Below, in pieces: positions 1-7,987 of a stretch of 64,000 nt of DNA. This DNA is from Streptomyces sp. ADI96-02. Its GTDB lineage: Bacteria; Actinomycetota; Actinomycetes; Streptomycetales; Streptomycetaceae. Location of the stretch: contig NZ_ML123034.1 in the NCBI RefSeq assembly GCF_003846185.1, positions 2,723,332-2,787,331 of the forward strand. The letters run 5' to 3'. Made by a program: the position numbers and the translations under genes. The notes beneath the pieces are model-generated. The model did no database searches, was not told the origin of the DNA, and saw only the letters and a list, made by a program, of their open reading frames with translations. The first letter of the stretch is position 1. Each line of letters starts with the position of its first letter.

Positions 1-846
1 GGCGAAATCAGGAATCATCGGGTGGACCCCGCATCCGTTCCACAGAGAGAAGGAGGCGGCACCGAGGTATACGGGCCAAAGTATGTCTTCTTCTCCGCAA
101 GGCGAGGCAGCGACTACCTGACGCGAGTCTTTCTCGACTGCCGCTATGCCCCTCACCTCCATCCCGGTGGAGAAGCGGCAGTGGGAGTCAGCGGCGCTAT
201 CGACATCATGGCCGCCGCACCTGGATGCATGGGCCTCCTCTACGACGGTGCCATGCGGGGAGTCCACCGCGATGCCATCGCCAGACACGGCGGGCTAGTG
301 ATCAACAAGCAGCACAAGGGCAACGAACCACAGTTCCTCGAAACGCTGCGCCCCGCGCGCTGCAGCCACCAACTGTGGGCCGCAAGTGGACGCGTCGCGG
401 AAAAAGTCCACTTCGCTGACGGCACCACGGCCCTGGTACCCGTACCGATCCGGAGACTCGAACGCCGGGGCACTCACAGCTTCCGCTGGTACCACGTGCT
501 GATGATCCCCTGCCGGCACGGCACACACGAGCATCGGGTCACGGTCGGAACAACCAGCCGAGCCGACGAACGGCCTTCCGGGCAAAGCGATGAAGAGCGC
601 CGCTTCCACCGAGCTGAGCACCTCCAGCAGATCCCCGAGTTCACCCGTGCCCACCAGCTGATCTACCCCTACCGCAGCGATGCAGAGTCAGGCCACGCCC
701 AGCTTGATGCATCGCTCTGGAACGGACGGCTCATCTCGTACGGGGTCGAAGCCCAGCAGTTACTCACCCTTGGCTTCGTCCTCGCCCAGAACTCAACCAG
801 CCGCGCACTGCACCAGAGCAGCGCTCAGCTTCAGCCGACGGGCTGA
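1..846 (+). CDS. transposase-like hypothetical protein, 5' end outside window
   Basis: The reading frame is open from the first base of the window, so the true start probably lies upstream; the first start codon inside is a GTG at 22. The visible part (about 280 residues) has no signal peptide or membrane segment. An Asp in a YDGAMRG motif near residue 83 (counting from base 1) and a DAESGHAQLD segment near the C-terminus, followed by a helical tail, recall the D and E positions of DDE transposases seen in actinobacterial integrated elements. That is a resemblance by eye, not a family match. It lies upstream of a tRNA gene used as an integration site, which fits a mobile origin. It could equally be an unrelated hypothetical protein. 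Confidence 0.45.
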   Translation, partial: GEIRNHRVDPASVPQREGGGTEVYGPKYVFFSARRGSDYLTRVFLDCRYAPHLHPGGEAAVGVSGAIDIMAAAPGCMGLLYDGAMRGVHRDAIARHGGLVINKQHKGNEPQFLETLRPARCSHQLWAASGRVAEKVHFADGTTALVPVPIRRLERRGTHSFRWYHVLMIPCRHGTHEHRVTVGTTSRADERPSGQSDEERRFHRAEHLQQIPEFTRAHQLIYPYRSDAESGHAQLDASLWNGRLISYGVEAQQLLTLGFVLAQNSTSRALHQSSAQLQPTG

Positions 847-1060
847 CCTCCGCTCCTCCCGCGAGCGAAACCGCCGCGCCTGCCCCAGCCTCGATCCGGT
901 ACGCTATCGATCGAGGATCTAGGGTAGGCGCGGCGATGTGTCTCACACGGGCGACCGTGGACGTACACACCGTAGTCGCATGCCTCAGACGCTCCGGGCT
1001 TGGAAAGAGGCCGTAGCGCAGACTGCTCTGCAGTTTCGTGCAAGGTTTCGCACAAGCCCC

Positions 1061-1136
1061 GCCTTCGTAGCTCAGGGGATAGAGCACCGCTCTCCTAAAG
1101 CGGGTGTCGCAGGTTCGAATCCTGCCGGGGGCACCA
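1061..1136 (+). tRNA. tRNA-Arg (anticodon CCT), CCA encoded
   Basis: The sequence folds as a full cloverleaf. The 7-bp acceptor stem is GCCTTCG with CGGGGGC (two G-U pairs), followed by TA and the D-arm GCTC. The anticodon loop is CTCCTAA, giving anticodon CCT. The T-arm is GCAGG-TTCGAAT-CCTGC, then discriminator A and an encoded CCA at 1134-1136. A strong hairpin terminator follows 25 bases later. The 3' part of the gene is duplicated at 2264-2307, so this gene served as an integration target. Confidence 0.95.
1091..1134 (+). repeat. attL-like 3' part of tRNA-Arg
   Basis: These 44 bases, from the anticodon loop through the discriminator base, recur at 2264-2307 with one mismatch (C at 1125, T at 2298). 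A directly repeated tRNA 3' end is the usual footprint of site-specific integration by an actinomycete integrative element or phage, with the element restoring the tRNA gene. Confidence 0.8.
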
Positions 1137-1161
1137 CGTGCACCACAGGTAAGGGAGTTCC

Positions 1162-1192
1162 AGGCCCCTCGTTCCATTCGAACGGGGGGCCT
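1162..1192 (+). terminator. hairpin terminator after tRNA-Arg
   Basis: A 13-bp stem (1162-1174 with 1180-1192, one G-U pair) closes a 5-base loop, CATTC, and is followed by TCCTT. It lies 25 bases past the tRNA CCA end and should end the tRNA transcript and insulate the downstream antitoxin promoter. Confidence 0.8.
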
Positions 1193-1336
1193 TCCTTGCG
1201 CCTGGACTGCACGAAGAGTCCACATCCCCACGCGGTACTGGGCGCGCTTCTCGTAGCCTGCACGGTATCCACCGGCAGGGCGGCGCCTGGGCAGGTGAGG
1301 ATCCCGAGGAAGCCAGGCCACACGGCCAAGGCGTGA

Positions 1337-1351
1337 CATACTTTAAGTATG
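1337..1351 (+). promoter_or_regulatory. palindromic operator overlapping antitoxin start codon
   Basis: CATACTT-T-AAGTATG is a perfect 15-bp palindrome whose last three bases are the ATG of the antitoxin gene. RHH antitoxins bind such palindromes and repress their own operon. The position leaves no room for a Shine-Dalgarno site, so the message is probably leaderless or nearly so. Confidence 0.55.
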
Positions 1352-1615
1352 GCAACTCGGAAGATCACTATCACTGTGCCGCAAGAGCTGGTGGAATCGA
1401 TCAAGGAGCGCGTTGACGCGCGCGGGGTATCCGGCTACATCGCAGCCGCCGCCGCTCATCAGGACGCCATGGACCGACTGCGAGAGTTGGCCGAACGCCT
1501 CGAAGAAGAGCATGGTGCCGTGACGGACGACGAGCAGCAAGCAGCGCTGGACCGCATCGCCGCCATCGACGGTTGGCACGACGAGCAGCGATCGAGTCCG
1601 GACGAGGCCGCGTGA
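1349..1615 (+). CDS. ribbon-helix-helix antitoxin of a type II TA pair
   Basis: This small acidic protein of 88 residues begins with an alternating strand (TRKITITVPQEL) followed by two short helices, the layout of MetJ/Arc/CopG ribbon-helix-helix DNA-binding domains. The C-terminal half is Glu- and Asp-rich and probably wraps the toxin. It is expected to neutralise the PIN toxin encoded next and to repress the operon. The stop codon overlaps the toxin start by four bases (GTGA), so the two are translationally coupled. A perfect palindrome covers the start codon. It lies inside the tRNA-flanked island. The RHH assignment is by motif shape. Confidence 0.75.
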   Translation: MATRKITITVPQELVESIKERVDARGVSGYIAAAAAHQDAMDRLRELAERLEEEHGAVTDDEQQAALDRIAAIDGWHDEQRSSPDEAA

Positions 1616-2058
1616 GCCGCACCGTCCGAGCGGGGCTGCACCGGCCGCGCCAGCGCGTCTTCGTGTTTGACTCCGAGGCTCTGTCGAAGGCGGTGCAGGG
1701 CGATCGGGAGATGGCTGCGCTGATCAAGACAGCTCCGCGGCTGGACATCCCGATCGTCACCTCGGCGCTCACGATCCTGGAGGCGTGGGACCCTCGTGAA
1801 ACGTCGAGGCAGGCACTGTGGAACTGGACGCTGTCCCGGATCTGTGTCGTGCACACGGACGACCAAGTGACCGCCATAGCGCGCGACATGCTCAAAGCAG
1901 CCGGCCTGCATGGGCACACGTACGCCATCGACGCCGTTCTGGCGGCTGTGGCCGGGCGGGAAGCCGTGCAGGGAGCTCAGGTGTCCGTCTTCACCTCCGA
2001 CACCGACGGCATGAGTCAACTCCTCGCGGGACACTCCGTGCGTATGGAGAAGGTCTGA
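1612..2058 (+). CDS. PIN-domain ribonuclease toxin (VapC-like)
   Basis: The 148-residue protein is read from the GTG that overlaps the antitoxin stop; an upstream ATG at 1573 would run into the antitoxin and is less likely. PIN-domain acidic residues are in order: Asp20 (VFVFDSEAL), Glu57 (TILEAWD), Asp107 (YAIDAVLAA) and Asp130/Asp132 (TSDTDG). These would bind the Mg ions for RNA cleavage. VapC toxins usually cut tRNA or rRNA; the target here is unknown. The N-terminus is about 15 residues longer than in the shortest VapC proteins. It is the second and last gene of the island operon. Confidence 0.8.
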   Translation: MSRTVRAGLHRPRQRVFVFDSEALSKAVQGDREMAALIKTAPRLDIPIVTSALTILEAWDPRETSRQALWNWTLSRICVVHTDDQVTAIARDMLKAAGLHGHTYAIDAVLAAVAGREAVQGAQVSVFTSDTDGMSQLLAGHSVRMEKV

Positions 2059-2263
2059 CAAGACGCCGCCCGTACCTCGACCCGCCCACTCGCCGGCTCC
2101 CCCGAGCAACCCGTGCCCGCGTCGGACAGCATCCACCGGCACGCATGCAGCACACACGGGAACGGGAAGCACCATGAAGACGTGAGAGTCGAGGAGGAGA
2201 GTTTTCCCTGGCCAGACACTTTGCAGTCGATATTGCCGCAGGTCAAAGCCTTGCCGAGGGAAA

Positions 2264-2307
2264 TCTCCTAAAGCGGGTGTCGCAGGTTCGAATCCTGTCG
2301 GGGGCAC
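2264..2307 (+). repeat. attR-like copy of tRNA-Arg 3' end
   Basis: A 44-bp copy of tRNA positions 1091-1134 with one substitution in the T-stem. It lacks a 5' half and CCA, so it is not a functional tRNA. It marks the right edge of the island; sequence beyond it should be the original chromosomal flank. Confidence 0.8.
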
Positions 2308-2326
2308 AGCGAAGCAGCAGGTCAGG

Positions 2327-2355
2327 AGCCCTTCCGTCGGTGAGGCGGGAGGGCT
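2327..2355 (+). terminator. hairpin terminator, probably the original tRNA terminator
   Basis: A 10-bp stem (2327-2336 with 2346-2355, one G-U pair) and a 9-base loop lie 20 bases after the attR-like repeat. The position mirrors the terminator after the intact tRNA, which suggests this was the chromosomal terminator before integration. Confidence 0.55.
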
Positions 2356-2372
2356 TCCAGCTTGCGGTGCTA

Positions 2373-3585
2373 GTGCTGTGATCGCATAGGTTCGCCGGGT
2401 TGGTCGTCGTGGCGGTTGGAGGCGCGGTGGCCGAGCCTGTCCGTGTGCGCAGACTGACCGACCAGGAGAGGCAGCGGGTGCAGCAGATCGTGCGCCGGGG
2501 CAGCACCAACTCGGTGCGCTATCGGCGCGCGATGATGCTGCTGGCCTCGGCCGGCGGGAATCGGGTGCCGGTGATCGCCCGGCTGGTGGCGGCCGACGAG
2601 GACACCGTGCGCGATGTGATCCACCGGTTCAACGAGATCGGCCTGGCCTGCCTGGACCCTCGGTGGGCGGGAGGCCGTCCCCGCCTGCTCAGCGATGACG
2701 ACGAGGACTTCGTCGTCCAGACGGCCACCACCCGCCCCACCGAGCTCGGCCAGCCCTTTCACTCGCTGGTCGCTACGCAAACTCGTCGCCTGCCTGCGCA
2801 CAGTCCACGGCCGAGTGATCCGTATCGGCCGCGAGGCGTTGCGCGGCCTGCTAGCCCGCCGCGGAGGCACCTTCCAGCGCACCAAGACCTGGAAGGAATC
2901 CACCGACCCCGACCCCGACCGCGAGGCGAAGCTGGACCGGATCGAGCACGTCCTGGATCGTTTCCCCGACCGGGTCTTCACGTTCGACGAGTTCGGCCCA
3001 GTCGGGATCCGGCCCACCGCGGGCTCGGGCTGGGCCGAACGGAAACACTCCGACCGGGTGCCGGCCACCTACCACCGCACCCATGGAGTCCGGTACTTCC
3101 ACGGCTGCTACTCGGTCGGCGACGACATGTTGTGGCGCGTCAACCGCCGCAAGCAAGGTGCCGCGAACACGCTGGCCGCGCTCAAGTCGATCCGCGCCGC
3201 CCGGCCCGACGGCGCCCCCGTCTACGTGGTCCTGGACAACCTGTCCGCCCACAAAGGCACCGACATCCACCGCCGGGCTACAAAGCACAAGGTCGAGCTG
3301 TGCTTCACCCCGACCTACGCCTCTTGGGCCCACCCCATCGAGGTCCACTTCGGACCGCTGAGGCAGTTCACCATCGCCAACTCCAACTACCCCAACCACC
3401 CCGTGCAGACACGAGCCCTGCACGCCTGTCCACGCCGGCGCAACGCCAACGCCCGCCACCGCGACATCCTGGCCCGCCGAACGCAAGGAACGCGCCCGGA
3501 TCCGAACCGAGAAGGGCATCCGTTGGGGCGGACGCGCCCTCAACACCGCAGCCTGACCAACCGCGAACTTACACAGCCACAGCGC
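2373..3585 (+). mobile_element. IS630-family insertion sequence, degenerate
   Basis: Imperfect terminal inverted repeats of about 30 bases (2373-2404 and 3556-3585; both share GCTGTG, AAGTTCGC or AGGTTCGC, and GGTTGGT blocks) enclose a frameshifted IS630-type transposase. A TA dinucleotide precedes the left end, the preferred IS630 target, but no clear TA is left on the right. Ends are approximate because the repeats have diverged. It sits 66 bp beyond the island's attR. Confidence 0.7.
2427..3556 (+). pseudogene. IS630 family transposase, two frameshifts
   Basis: The ancestral protein is recoverable in three frames. The N-terminal HTH part (starting AEPVRVRRLT) runs from a GTG at 2427. Near 2755-2765 one extra T (CCCTTTCACT for CCCTTCACT) shifts the frame, and the DDE core continues with Asp in FDEFGP, Asp in VVLDNLSAHK and Glu in HPIEVHF. 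Near 3475 an extra C (GGCCCGCC) shifts it again, into the expected tail AERKERARIR ending at TGA 3554-3556. The catalytic triad residues survive, so decay is recent, but no intact transposase can be made without two frameshifting events. Family knowledge places this with DDE transposases that insert at TA. Confidence 0.85.
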
Positions 3586-3709
3586 ATCATCGGTCCGCTC
3601 GTGGCCAAGCGCGGACGACCGAAGCGTTGTGAAGATGATCTCGGCTGGGCAGACCCGGAGCCCCGAACGGGGCCGGTTCAGGAGAAGGACGGCGCCAGAG
3701 GAGAACGAC

Positions 3710-4087
3710 TCAGGAGGCGGACGGCTCGATCTCCCCCGCGAAGACGATGACCTGGTCGATGAGGCTCCGCCGCAGATGGACGACGTCCGTTCCCGCCAGG
3801 CGGGGGCCCCCGTCCGGCGTCGTGAAAACCCACTGGTACCGGGCCCACTCGTCCGGCATGTCCACCGCCGAACAGCGCACCATCGTGCCGGTCCCCGCGG
3901 GGTGGCGCCGGATGTCCAGCACGAACCGCTCGACCGCCTCGATCCCCTCACTGCGGCCCAACGGTCCCCAGAAGACCACGTCCGAGGTTAGGGCCTGGGA
4001 GAGCAGCGCAGTCACATAGCTGTCGTCCGAGGTGTTGAACGCGGAGATGAACGTGTCGATCGCGGACCGCGCGGTCTCTTCCTGCAT
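3710..4087 (-). CDS. SnoaL-like / NTF2-fold protein
   Basis: This is a 125-residue protein from the ATG at 4087 (MQEETARSAIDTF); an upstream in-frame extension to 4165 is possible but looks non-coding. The sequence has the NTF2-like pattern: an N-terminal helix (AIDTFISAFNTSDDSYVTALL), a strand with VVFWGPLG, then a curved sheet with VHLRRSLIDQVIVFAGEI. The SnoaL/NTF2 fold serves in polyketide cyclases, ketosteroid isomerases and many ligand-binding proteins, and no catalytic Asp/His pair can be assigned here. It stands alone between the insertion sequence and the flavoprotein gene. Function unknown. Confidence 0.6.
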   Translation of the reverse strand: MQEETARSAIDTFISAFNTSDDSYVTALLSQALTSDVVFWGPLGRSEGIEAVERFVLDIRRHPAGTGTMVRCSAVDMPDEWARYQWVFTTPDGGPRLAGTDVVHLRRSLIDQVIVFAGEIEPSAS

Positions 4088-4201
4088 GCACCAGTAATAC
4101 CACTCGCCTCGCGGACCGCGCTCGTCCCGTGAGCCGTCTCCCGACCACGGTGAAATCCCGGTCACAGCACTGGCGACTGGTCCCGTACGCGACCGGCCCC
4201 G

Positions 4202-4747
4202 TCAGGTCTCGGTGGCCAGCAGTTCCAGTGCCTCCTCCCAGCGGAAGCGGGCCGTCCCCTCGGTCGCCTGCCGGTCGTGTGGTTCCCGTGTGCCGATCCG
4301 CACGCCCATCGTGCGCAGCCGGTCCAGGTTCGGCAGGTAGGCGGGGTGGGCGGCCTGGGCCGTGTTCAGGTAGGGCAGGAGTGCCGTCGGGATGCCGAGG
4401 CCGTGGGCCTCGCACAGGATGCCCAGGGCCAGCGTGTCGGAGATCCCCGCCGCCCATTTGTTGATCGTGTTGAACGTCGCCGGCGCCACCGCGATGGCGT
4501 CGGGAGGCGGCAGCGGGCGCGGTTCGCCCGGTGTGCGCCAGGCCGAGCGGATCGGGTAGCCGGTCTGCGCCTCGACCGCCGCCGCGTCGATGAAGCCCAG
4601 GCCCTGCGGCGTGGCGACCACCCCGACGGCCCAGCCCGCCCGTTGGGCCGCCGTGATCAGCTCGCCCACCTCGCCCGCCACTCCGGCCGCGCAGACCACG
4701 ACGTACAGGAACGGCTTTCCCGGCTGCGGTTGGGGCTGATCGCTCAC
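4202..4747 (-). CDS. flavoprotein of the HFCD (PPC decarboxylase-like) family
   Basis: This 181-residue protein has the homo-oligomeric flavin-containing Cys decarboxylase fold: a hydrophobic first strand ending in VVVCAAGVAGEVG, then the nucleotide-binding APATFNTINKWAAGISDTLAL block, equivalent to the PATANTIAK segment of CoaC/Dfp, Lsd proteins and EpiD. It should bind FMN. The GTG start is preceded by GGAG at good spacing. It is much shorter than bifunctional CoaBC, so it is probably not the housekeeping coenzyme A enzyme; the substrate is unknown. An array of eight GGCTAC hexamers lies just upstream in its leader or promoter region. Confidence 0.8.
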   Translation of the reverse strand: MSDQPQPQPGKPFLYVVVCAAGVAGEVGELITAAQRAGWAVGVVATPQGLGFIDAAAVEAQTGYPIRSAWRTPGEPRPLPPPDAIAVAPATFNTINKWAAGISDTLALGILCEAHGLGIPTALLPYLNTAQAAHPAYLPNLDRLRTMGVRIGTREPHDRQATEGTARFRWEEALELLATET

Positions 4748-4770
4748 GTGGGTCTCCGGGGTTCCGGGTC

Positions 4771-4820
4771 GGCTACGGCTACGGCTACGGCTACGGCTAC
4801 GGCTACGGCTACGGCTACGG
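4771..4820 (+). repeat. (GGCTAC)8 hexanucleotide tandem array
   Basis: Eight perfect GGCTAC units occupy 4771-4818, followed by GG. The array starts 24 bases upstream of the flavoprotein GTG, in the short gap after the phosphotransferase gene. Short perfect arrays can change copy number by slippage and would alter promoter or leader spacing. A looser 7-bp CGTCAGT array lies nearby at about 4908-4946. Confidence 0.9.
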
Positions 4821-4937
4821 GGGAGCTTGGTGGGTGCGTGGGCTGTGGTGCGAGCGGCCTATGGGCGGGCCTGCGCCGGTCGCGTCCCTCAGGTCCCGCC
4901 CGTGGCCCGTCAGTCGTCAGTCGTCAGCCGTCGGTCG

Positions 4938-5840
4938 TCAGTCGTCCCTTCGCTCCGCGATGATCTCCGTCAGCACGTGGTGCGCGATGCCCGCCATCAC
5001 GGGATTCGTCTCCCGGTAGTGCGCCAGTTCCAGCAGCGCGATGGACAGGGCCCAGCCGCGCCCCCGCGCCCAGGTCGCGTCGTCGGCCGCGAGCGCCGTA
5101 CGGAAGGTCTGCCTGGCCTCGGCGGGCAGCAGGTACCAGGCCGCGATCAGGTCGACGGCCGGGTCGGCCAGGCCCAGGCAGCCGAAGTCGATCACCCCGG
5201 TGAGCCGCCCGTCCGCCATCAGGACGTTGCCCGGCTGGAGGTCCCCGTGCACCCACACCGCCGGACCCTCGTGCGACGGGGCGGTCAACGCCTCGTCCCA
5301 CGCCCTCGCCGCGCTCTTCGCGTCCAGGACGCCGTCCACCGCGGTGAGTGCTTCCCGCGTCACGGCGTCCCGCGACGACAGGGGCTCGCCGCGGTACGCG
5401 GGCGGGCCGTCCGCCGCGTCGACCCCGCGCAGTGCCAGCACGAACTCCGCCAGGTCGACGGCGAACAGGTCCGCGAGAGGGAGGCTGTCCCCGGGCCTCG
5501 GGTTGACGCCCTCCAGCCAGGTGCGCACCGACCAGGGCCGGGAGAAACCCTCGCCCGCAACGCCCTCGGCCAGCGGAGCCGGTACGGGAATCGGCAGGTG
5601 CGGCGCGAGGCGCGGCAGCCAGCGGTGCTCCCTCGCGACGTCCGCCGCGCCGTCGTCCGTGCGCGGCAGCCGTACGACCATGTCGGAGCCGAGACGGTAG
5701 ATCGCGTTCACGGTCCCGCTCGCGTCGACCGCCTCCACCGGCAGGTCGGCCCACTGCGGGAACTGTGTGGCTATCAGGCTGCGTACCAGCGACGGATCGA
5801 CGATCATGCCGCGATCGAACCAGTCGGCCTTGTCCCGCAC
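4938..5840 (-). CDS. aminoglycoside phosphotransferase (APH) family kinase
   Basis: The kinase-like fold of the APH/choline-kinase family is clear: an N-terminal lobe with a VDASGTVNAIYRLG nucleotide loop, the catalytic loop WVHGDLQPGNVL and the metal-binding IDFGCLGLADPAVDL. The length of about 300 residues is normal. Members phosphorylate aminoglycosides, macrolides, homoserine or other small alcohols; the sequence alone does not say which, and chromosomal copies in streptomycetes are often not resistance genes. The start is uncertain: the GTG at 5840 is given, but the frame is open to 5867 and an ATG at 5807 (MIVDPSLVR) is equally possible, none having a convincing Shine-Dalgarno site. Confidence 0.8.
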   Translation of the reverse strand: MRDKADWFDRGMIVDPSLVRSLIATQFPQWADLPVEAVDASGTVNAIYRLGSDMVVRLPRTDDGAADVAREHRWLPRLAPHLPIPVPAPLAEGVAGEGFSRPWSVRTWLEGVNPRPGDSLPLADLFAVDLAEFVLALRGVDAADGPPAYRGEPLSSRDAVTREALTAVDGVLDAKSAARAWDEALTAPSHEGPAVWVHGDLQPGNVLMADGRLTGVIDFGCLGLADPAVDLIAAWYLLPAEARQTFRTALAADDATWARGRGWALSIALLELAHYRETNPVMAGIAHHVLTEIIAERRDD

Positions 5841-5935
5841 AACTCCACCACGCGGCGGCGGCCACACCGCCGGCGGCCGTCACGATTCGCCCGGCGGCTG
5901 TCCTCACGAACCGCCGCGCCGCTGGGGAGCGCGCC

Positions 5936-7831
5936 TCAACGCCCCGTTTCCGGACGCCGGTCCAGCTCCTCCGGGCACGGCGTGCCCGGCTGTAGTTGAT
6001 ACGGGGCCGCCAACCGGTAGACGCCCGGTCCCGGCGCGAGCAGTTCGGTCCACTCGTCCCCGTACGGGCCCTCCTCCACCTTGATCAGGCAGCCGTGGAC
6101 GTTGTCGTACGTCTTGAGGGCGTTCTCGTCCGTCTTCGACCGCTCCTTCGACGCTGTGGTCTCCTGCGGGCGTTCCAGGCTCCTGCCCTCTTCGTCGACG
6201 ACGGCGAGCCAGCGCGAGTAGGGGATCCGGATCAGGACCCGGCCCTCCGACCGCACCCGGATCGTCAGCTCGTCCGCCCCCGCCTTCTCGACCGTCGCGG
6301 GCGGATCGGCGAGCGGCACCGGGTCGAGCACGCGGAACAACTTCCAGTTCGCGTCTCCCCAGATCTGCCGGAGGTACGGCTGCCCCTTCTCGACGAGCTC
6401 CGCCTCGGTCGTCGCGCCGGACGAGTCCGGCCGCCCCTTGGGCAGTACCACGTAGTGCACCGCCCAGCGGTCCAGCCACTCGCGGTAGTTCACCGGGTTC
6501 AGGGTGTCGTCGTAGAAGAGCGGGTTGCGCTTCATGTCGGCCTGGCGGTTCCAGCCGCGCGCCAGGTTGACGTACGGAGCCAGCGCCGACGCCTCGCGGT
6601 GGCTGCTCGCGGGCACCACCTCGACCCGGCCCCGCTCGGCCTCCACCCGCTGGAGCTGGTTGACGAGCGGCGCCAGTTCGCGGGCCCAGGACGCGGTGGG
6701 GGCGGTGCGGACGATGTCGTCGACGCCCTTGTAGCCGATCCAGAAGTTGAGCCCGGCGAACGCCAGGACCAGGGCGTACCAGCGGCGGCTGCGCGGCACC
6801 GCGTACGGCAGGGCGGCCAGCAGCGCCACCCCGGCGAACAGCATCGCCATGCGGGTGATGTTCGACCCGATCTGCGAGTCGACGAAGTACGTGAGGACCG
6901 TGCCGACCCCGTACACGGCGGCGGCGGTGCGGACGGTGCTCCAGTCGCGCGGTACGAGGAAGAAGACCAGGACGGCGAAGGCGAACGGCAGCGACAGCGT
7001 CCCGAACGACATCGGCTGCGTGCCGGAGAACGGGAACAGCCAGGCGGACAGGGCCACGACGGCGACCGGGGCGAGCCCGATCGCGTACGCGCCGGGGCGT
7101 CGCTTGTGCAGGAAGAGCGCCGCCGCGACGACTCCGAGGAAGAGCCCCGCGACGGGGCTGGACGCGGTCGCCAGCGCGGCCAGCGGGGCGGCGACGGCGG
7201 CCTTGGCCCACCGCTTGTACCGCCACCGGTACGGCCAGCAGAACACGGCGGCCACGGCTCCGACCGCGAACATCATGCCGAGCCCGAACGTCACGCGCCC
7301 CGACAGCGCGTTGCACAGGTAGGCGAAGACCCCGGCGAGCGAGCAGGCCAGCGGATTGCGCACCGCCCGGACCCGGACGAGGATCAGCGCGGTCAGCCCG
7401 GCCGAGATCGTGCCGACGATCATCATCGTCGTCCGTACGCCGAGCACCGACATCAGATACGGCGACACCACGCTGTACGAGACGGGGTGCATGCCCCCGT
7501 ACCAGGCGAGGTTGTACGCGGTGCCCGGATGGCGGCCCACGAACTCGGCCCAGGCGTCCTGCGCCGCGATGTCGCCGCCGCTGTTGGCGAGGAAGAAGAA
7601 CCACAGGACGTGGGTGACGGCCGCCGCGGCCGTGGCGACGGCGACGGGATGCCGCACCAGCCGTCCGGCCGCGGTGGGCGGCTCGGCGGCTCCCGCGGGA
7701 CGGGCGGGCGGTTCCGGGGCGCGCGGGGACGGCACCAGGACGCGCGTGCTGCCGACGCCCTCGCCGCCCCGTGCGGTCTTCCCCGTGATGCTGTCCGCCT
7801 GGCGGCCGGGCTTCGGCTCCGCGGTGGTCAC
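5936..7831 (-). CDS. large integral membrane protein, glycosyltransferase-C-like
   Basis: The protein has 631 residues. After a charged, Pro-rich cytoplasmic N-terminus of about 60 residues come roughly ten to twelve hydrophobic segments, starting near VATAAAAVTHVLWFFFLA and ending near residue 370. A soluble C-terminal domain of about 250 residues follows. A long loop after the first membrane helix (SGGDIAAQDAWAEF) is typical of GT-C or PMT-like membrane glycosyltransferases, where acidic loop residues act on polyprenyl-linked sugars, but I cannot identify a diagnostic motif. The GTG start has GGAGAG upstream. It follows the carboxypeptidase gene on the same strand, behind a terminator. A cell-envelope role is inferred. 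Confidence 0.7.
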   Translation of the reverse strand: MTTAEPKPGRQADSITGKTARGGEGVGSTRVLVPSPRAPEPPARPAGAAEPPTAAGRLVRHPVAVATAAAAVTHVLWFFFLANSGGDIAAQDAWAEFVGRHPGTAYNLAWYGGMHPVSYSVVSPYLMSVLGVRTTMMIVGTISAGLTALILVRVRAVRNPLACSLAGVFAYLCNALSGRVTFGLGMMFAVGAVAAVFCWPYRWRYKRWAKAAVAAPLAALATASSPVAGLFLGVVAAALFLHKRRPGAYAIGLAPVAVVALSAWLFPFSGTQPMSFGTLSLPFAFAVLVFFLVPRDWSTVRTAAAVYGVGTVLTYFVDSQIGSNITRMAMLFAGVALLAALPYAVPRSRRWYALVLAFAGLNFWIGYKGVDDIVRTAPTASWARELAPLVNQLQRVEAERGRVEVVPASSHREASALAPYVNLARGWNRQADMKRNPLFYDDTLNPVNYREWLDRWAVHYVVLPKGRPDSSGATTEAELVEKGQPYLRQIWGDANWKLFRVLDPVPLADPPATVEKAGADELTIRVRSEGRVLIRIPYSRWLAVVDEEGRSLERPQETTASKERSKTDENALKTYDNVHGCLIKVEEGPYGDEWTELLAPGPGVYRLAAPYQLQPGTPCPEELDRRPETGR

Positions 7832-7987
7832 TACGGCTCTCTCCCCGTCCTCCGCCGGCCCCGTACCCTCTCAAGGACGCGTCCCGGCGTCCTTACGGTT
7901 GCCCGGGGACGCTAACACGTACCGCTGCCGCGCGCCCTCGGCCTCCGACGTCGCCTCGTACGGCTGTCGCGAGGCGTCGGACGGCAG

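Larger units (their letters stand above)
1091..2307 (+). mobile_element. minimal tRNA-Arg genomic island carrying a toxin-antitoxin pair
   Basis: The segment between the two 44-bp tRNA-derived repeats is about 1.2 kb. Besides the tRNA part and its terminator it contains only the RHH antitoxin and PIN toxin genes. There is no integrase, excisionase or replication gene, so this is a remnant or a passenger of a larger element whose integrase has been lost. The island reading is an inference from the repeats; addictive gene pairs are commonly what remains of decayed elements. Confidence 0.65.

Noticed and set aside
764..1404. Minus-strand frames with an RIRTCDTRF segment across the tRNA
   Set aside because: This peptide is the well-known false translation of tRNA sequence; the frames have no other support.
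2264..2307. Second tRNA-Arg gene
   Set aside because: Only the anticodon loop to discriminator part is present; there is no acceptor 5' strand or D-arm, so it is an attachment-site copy.
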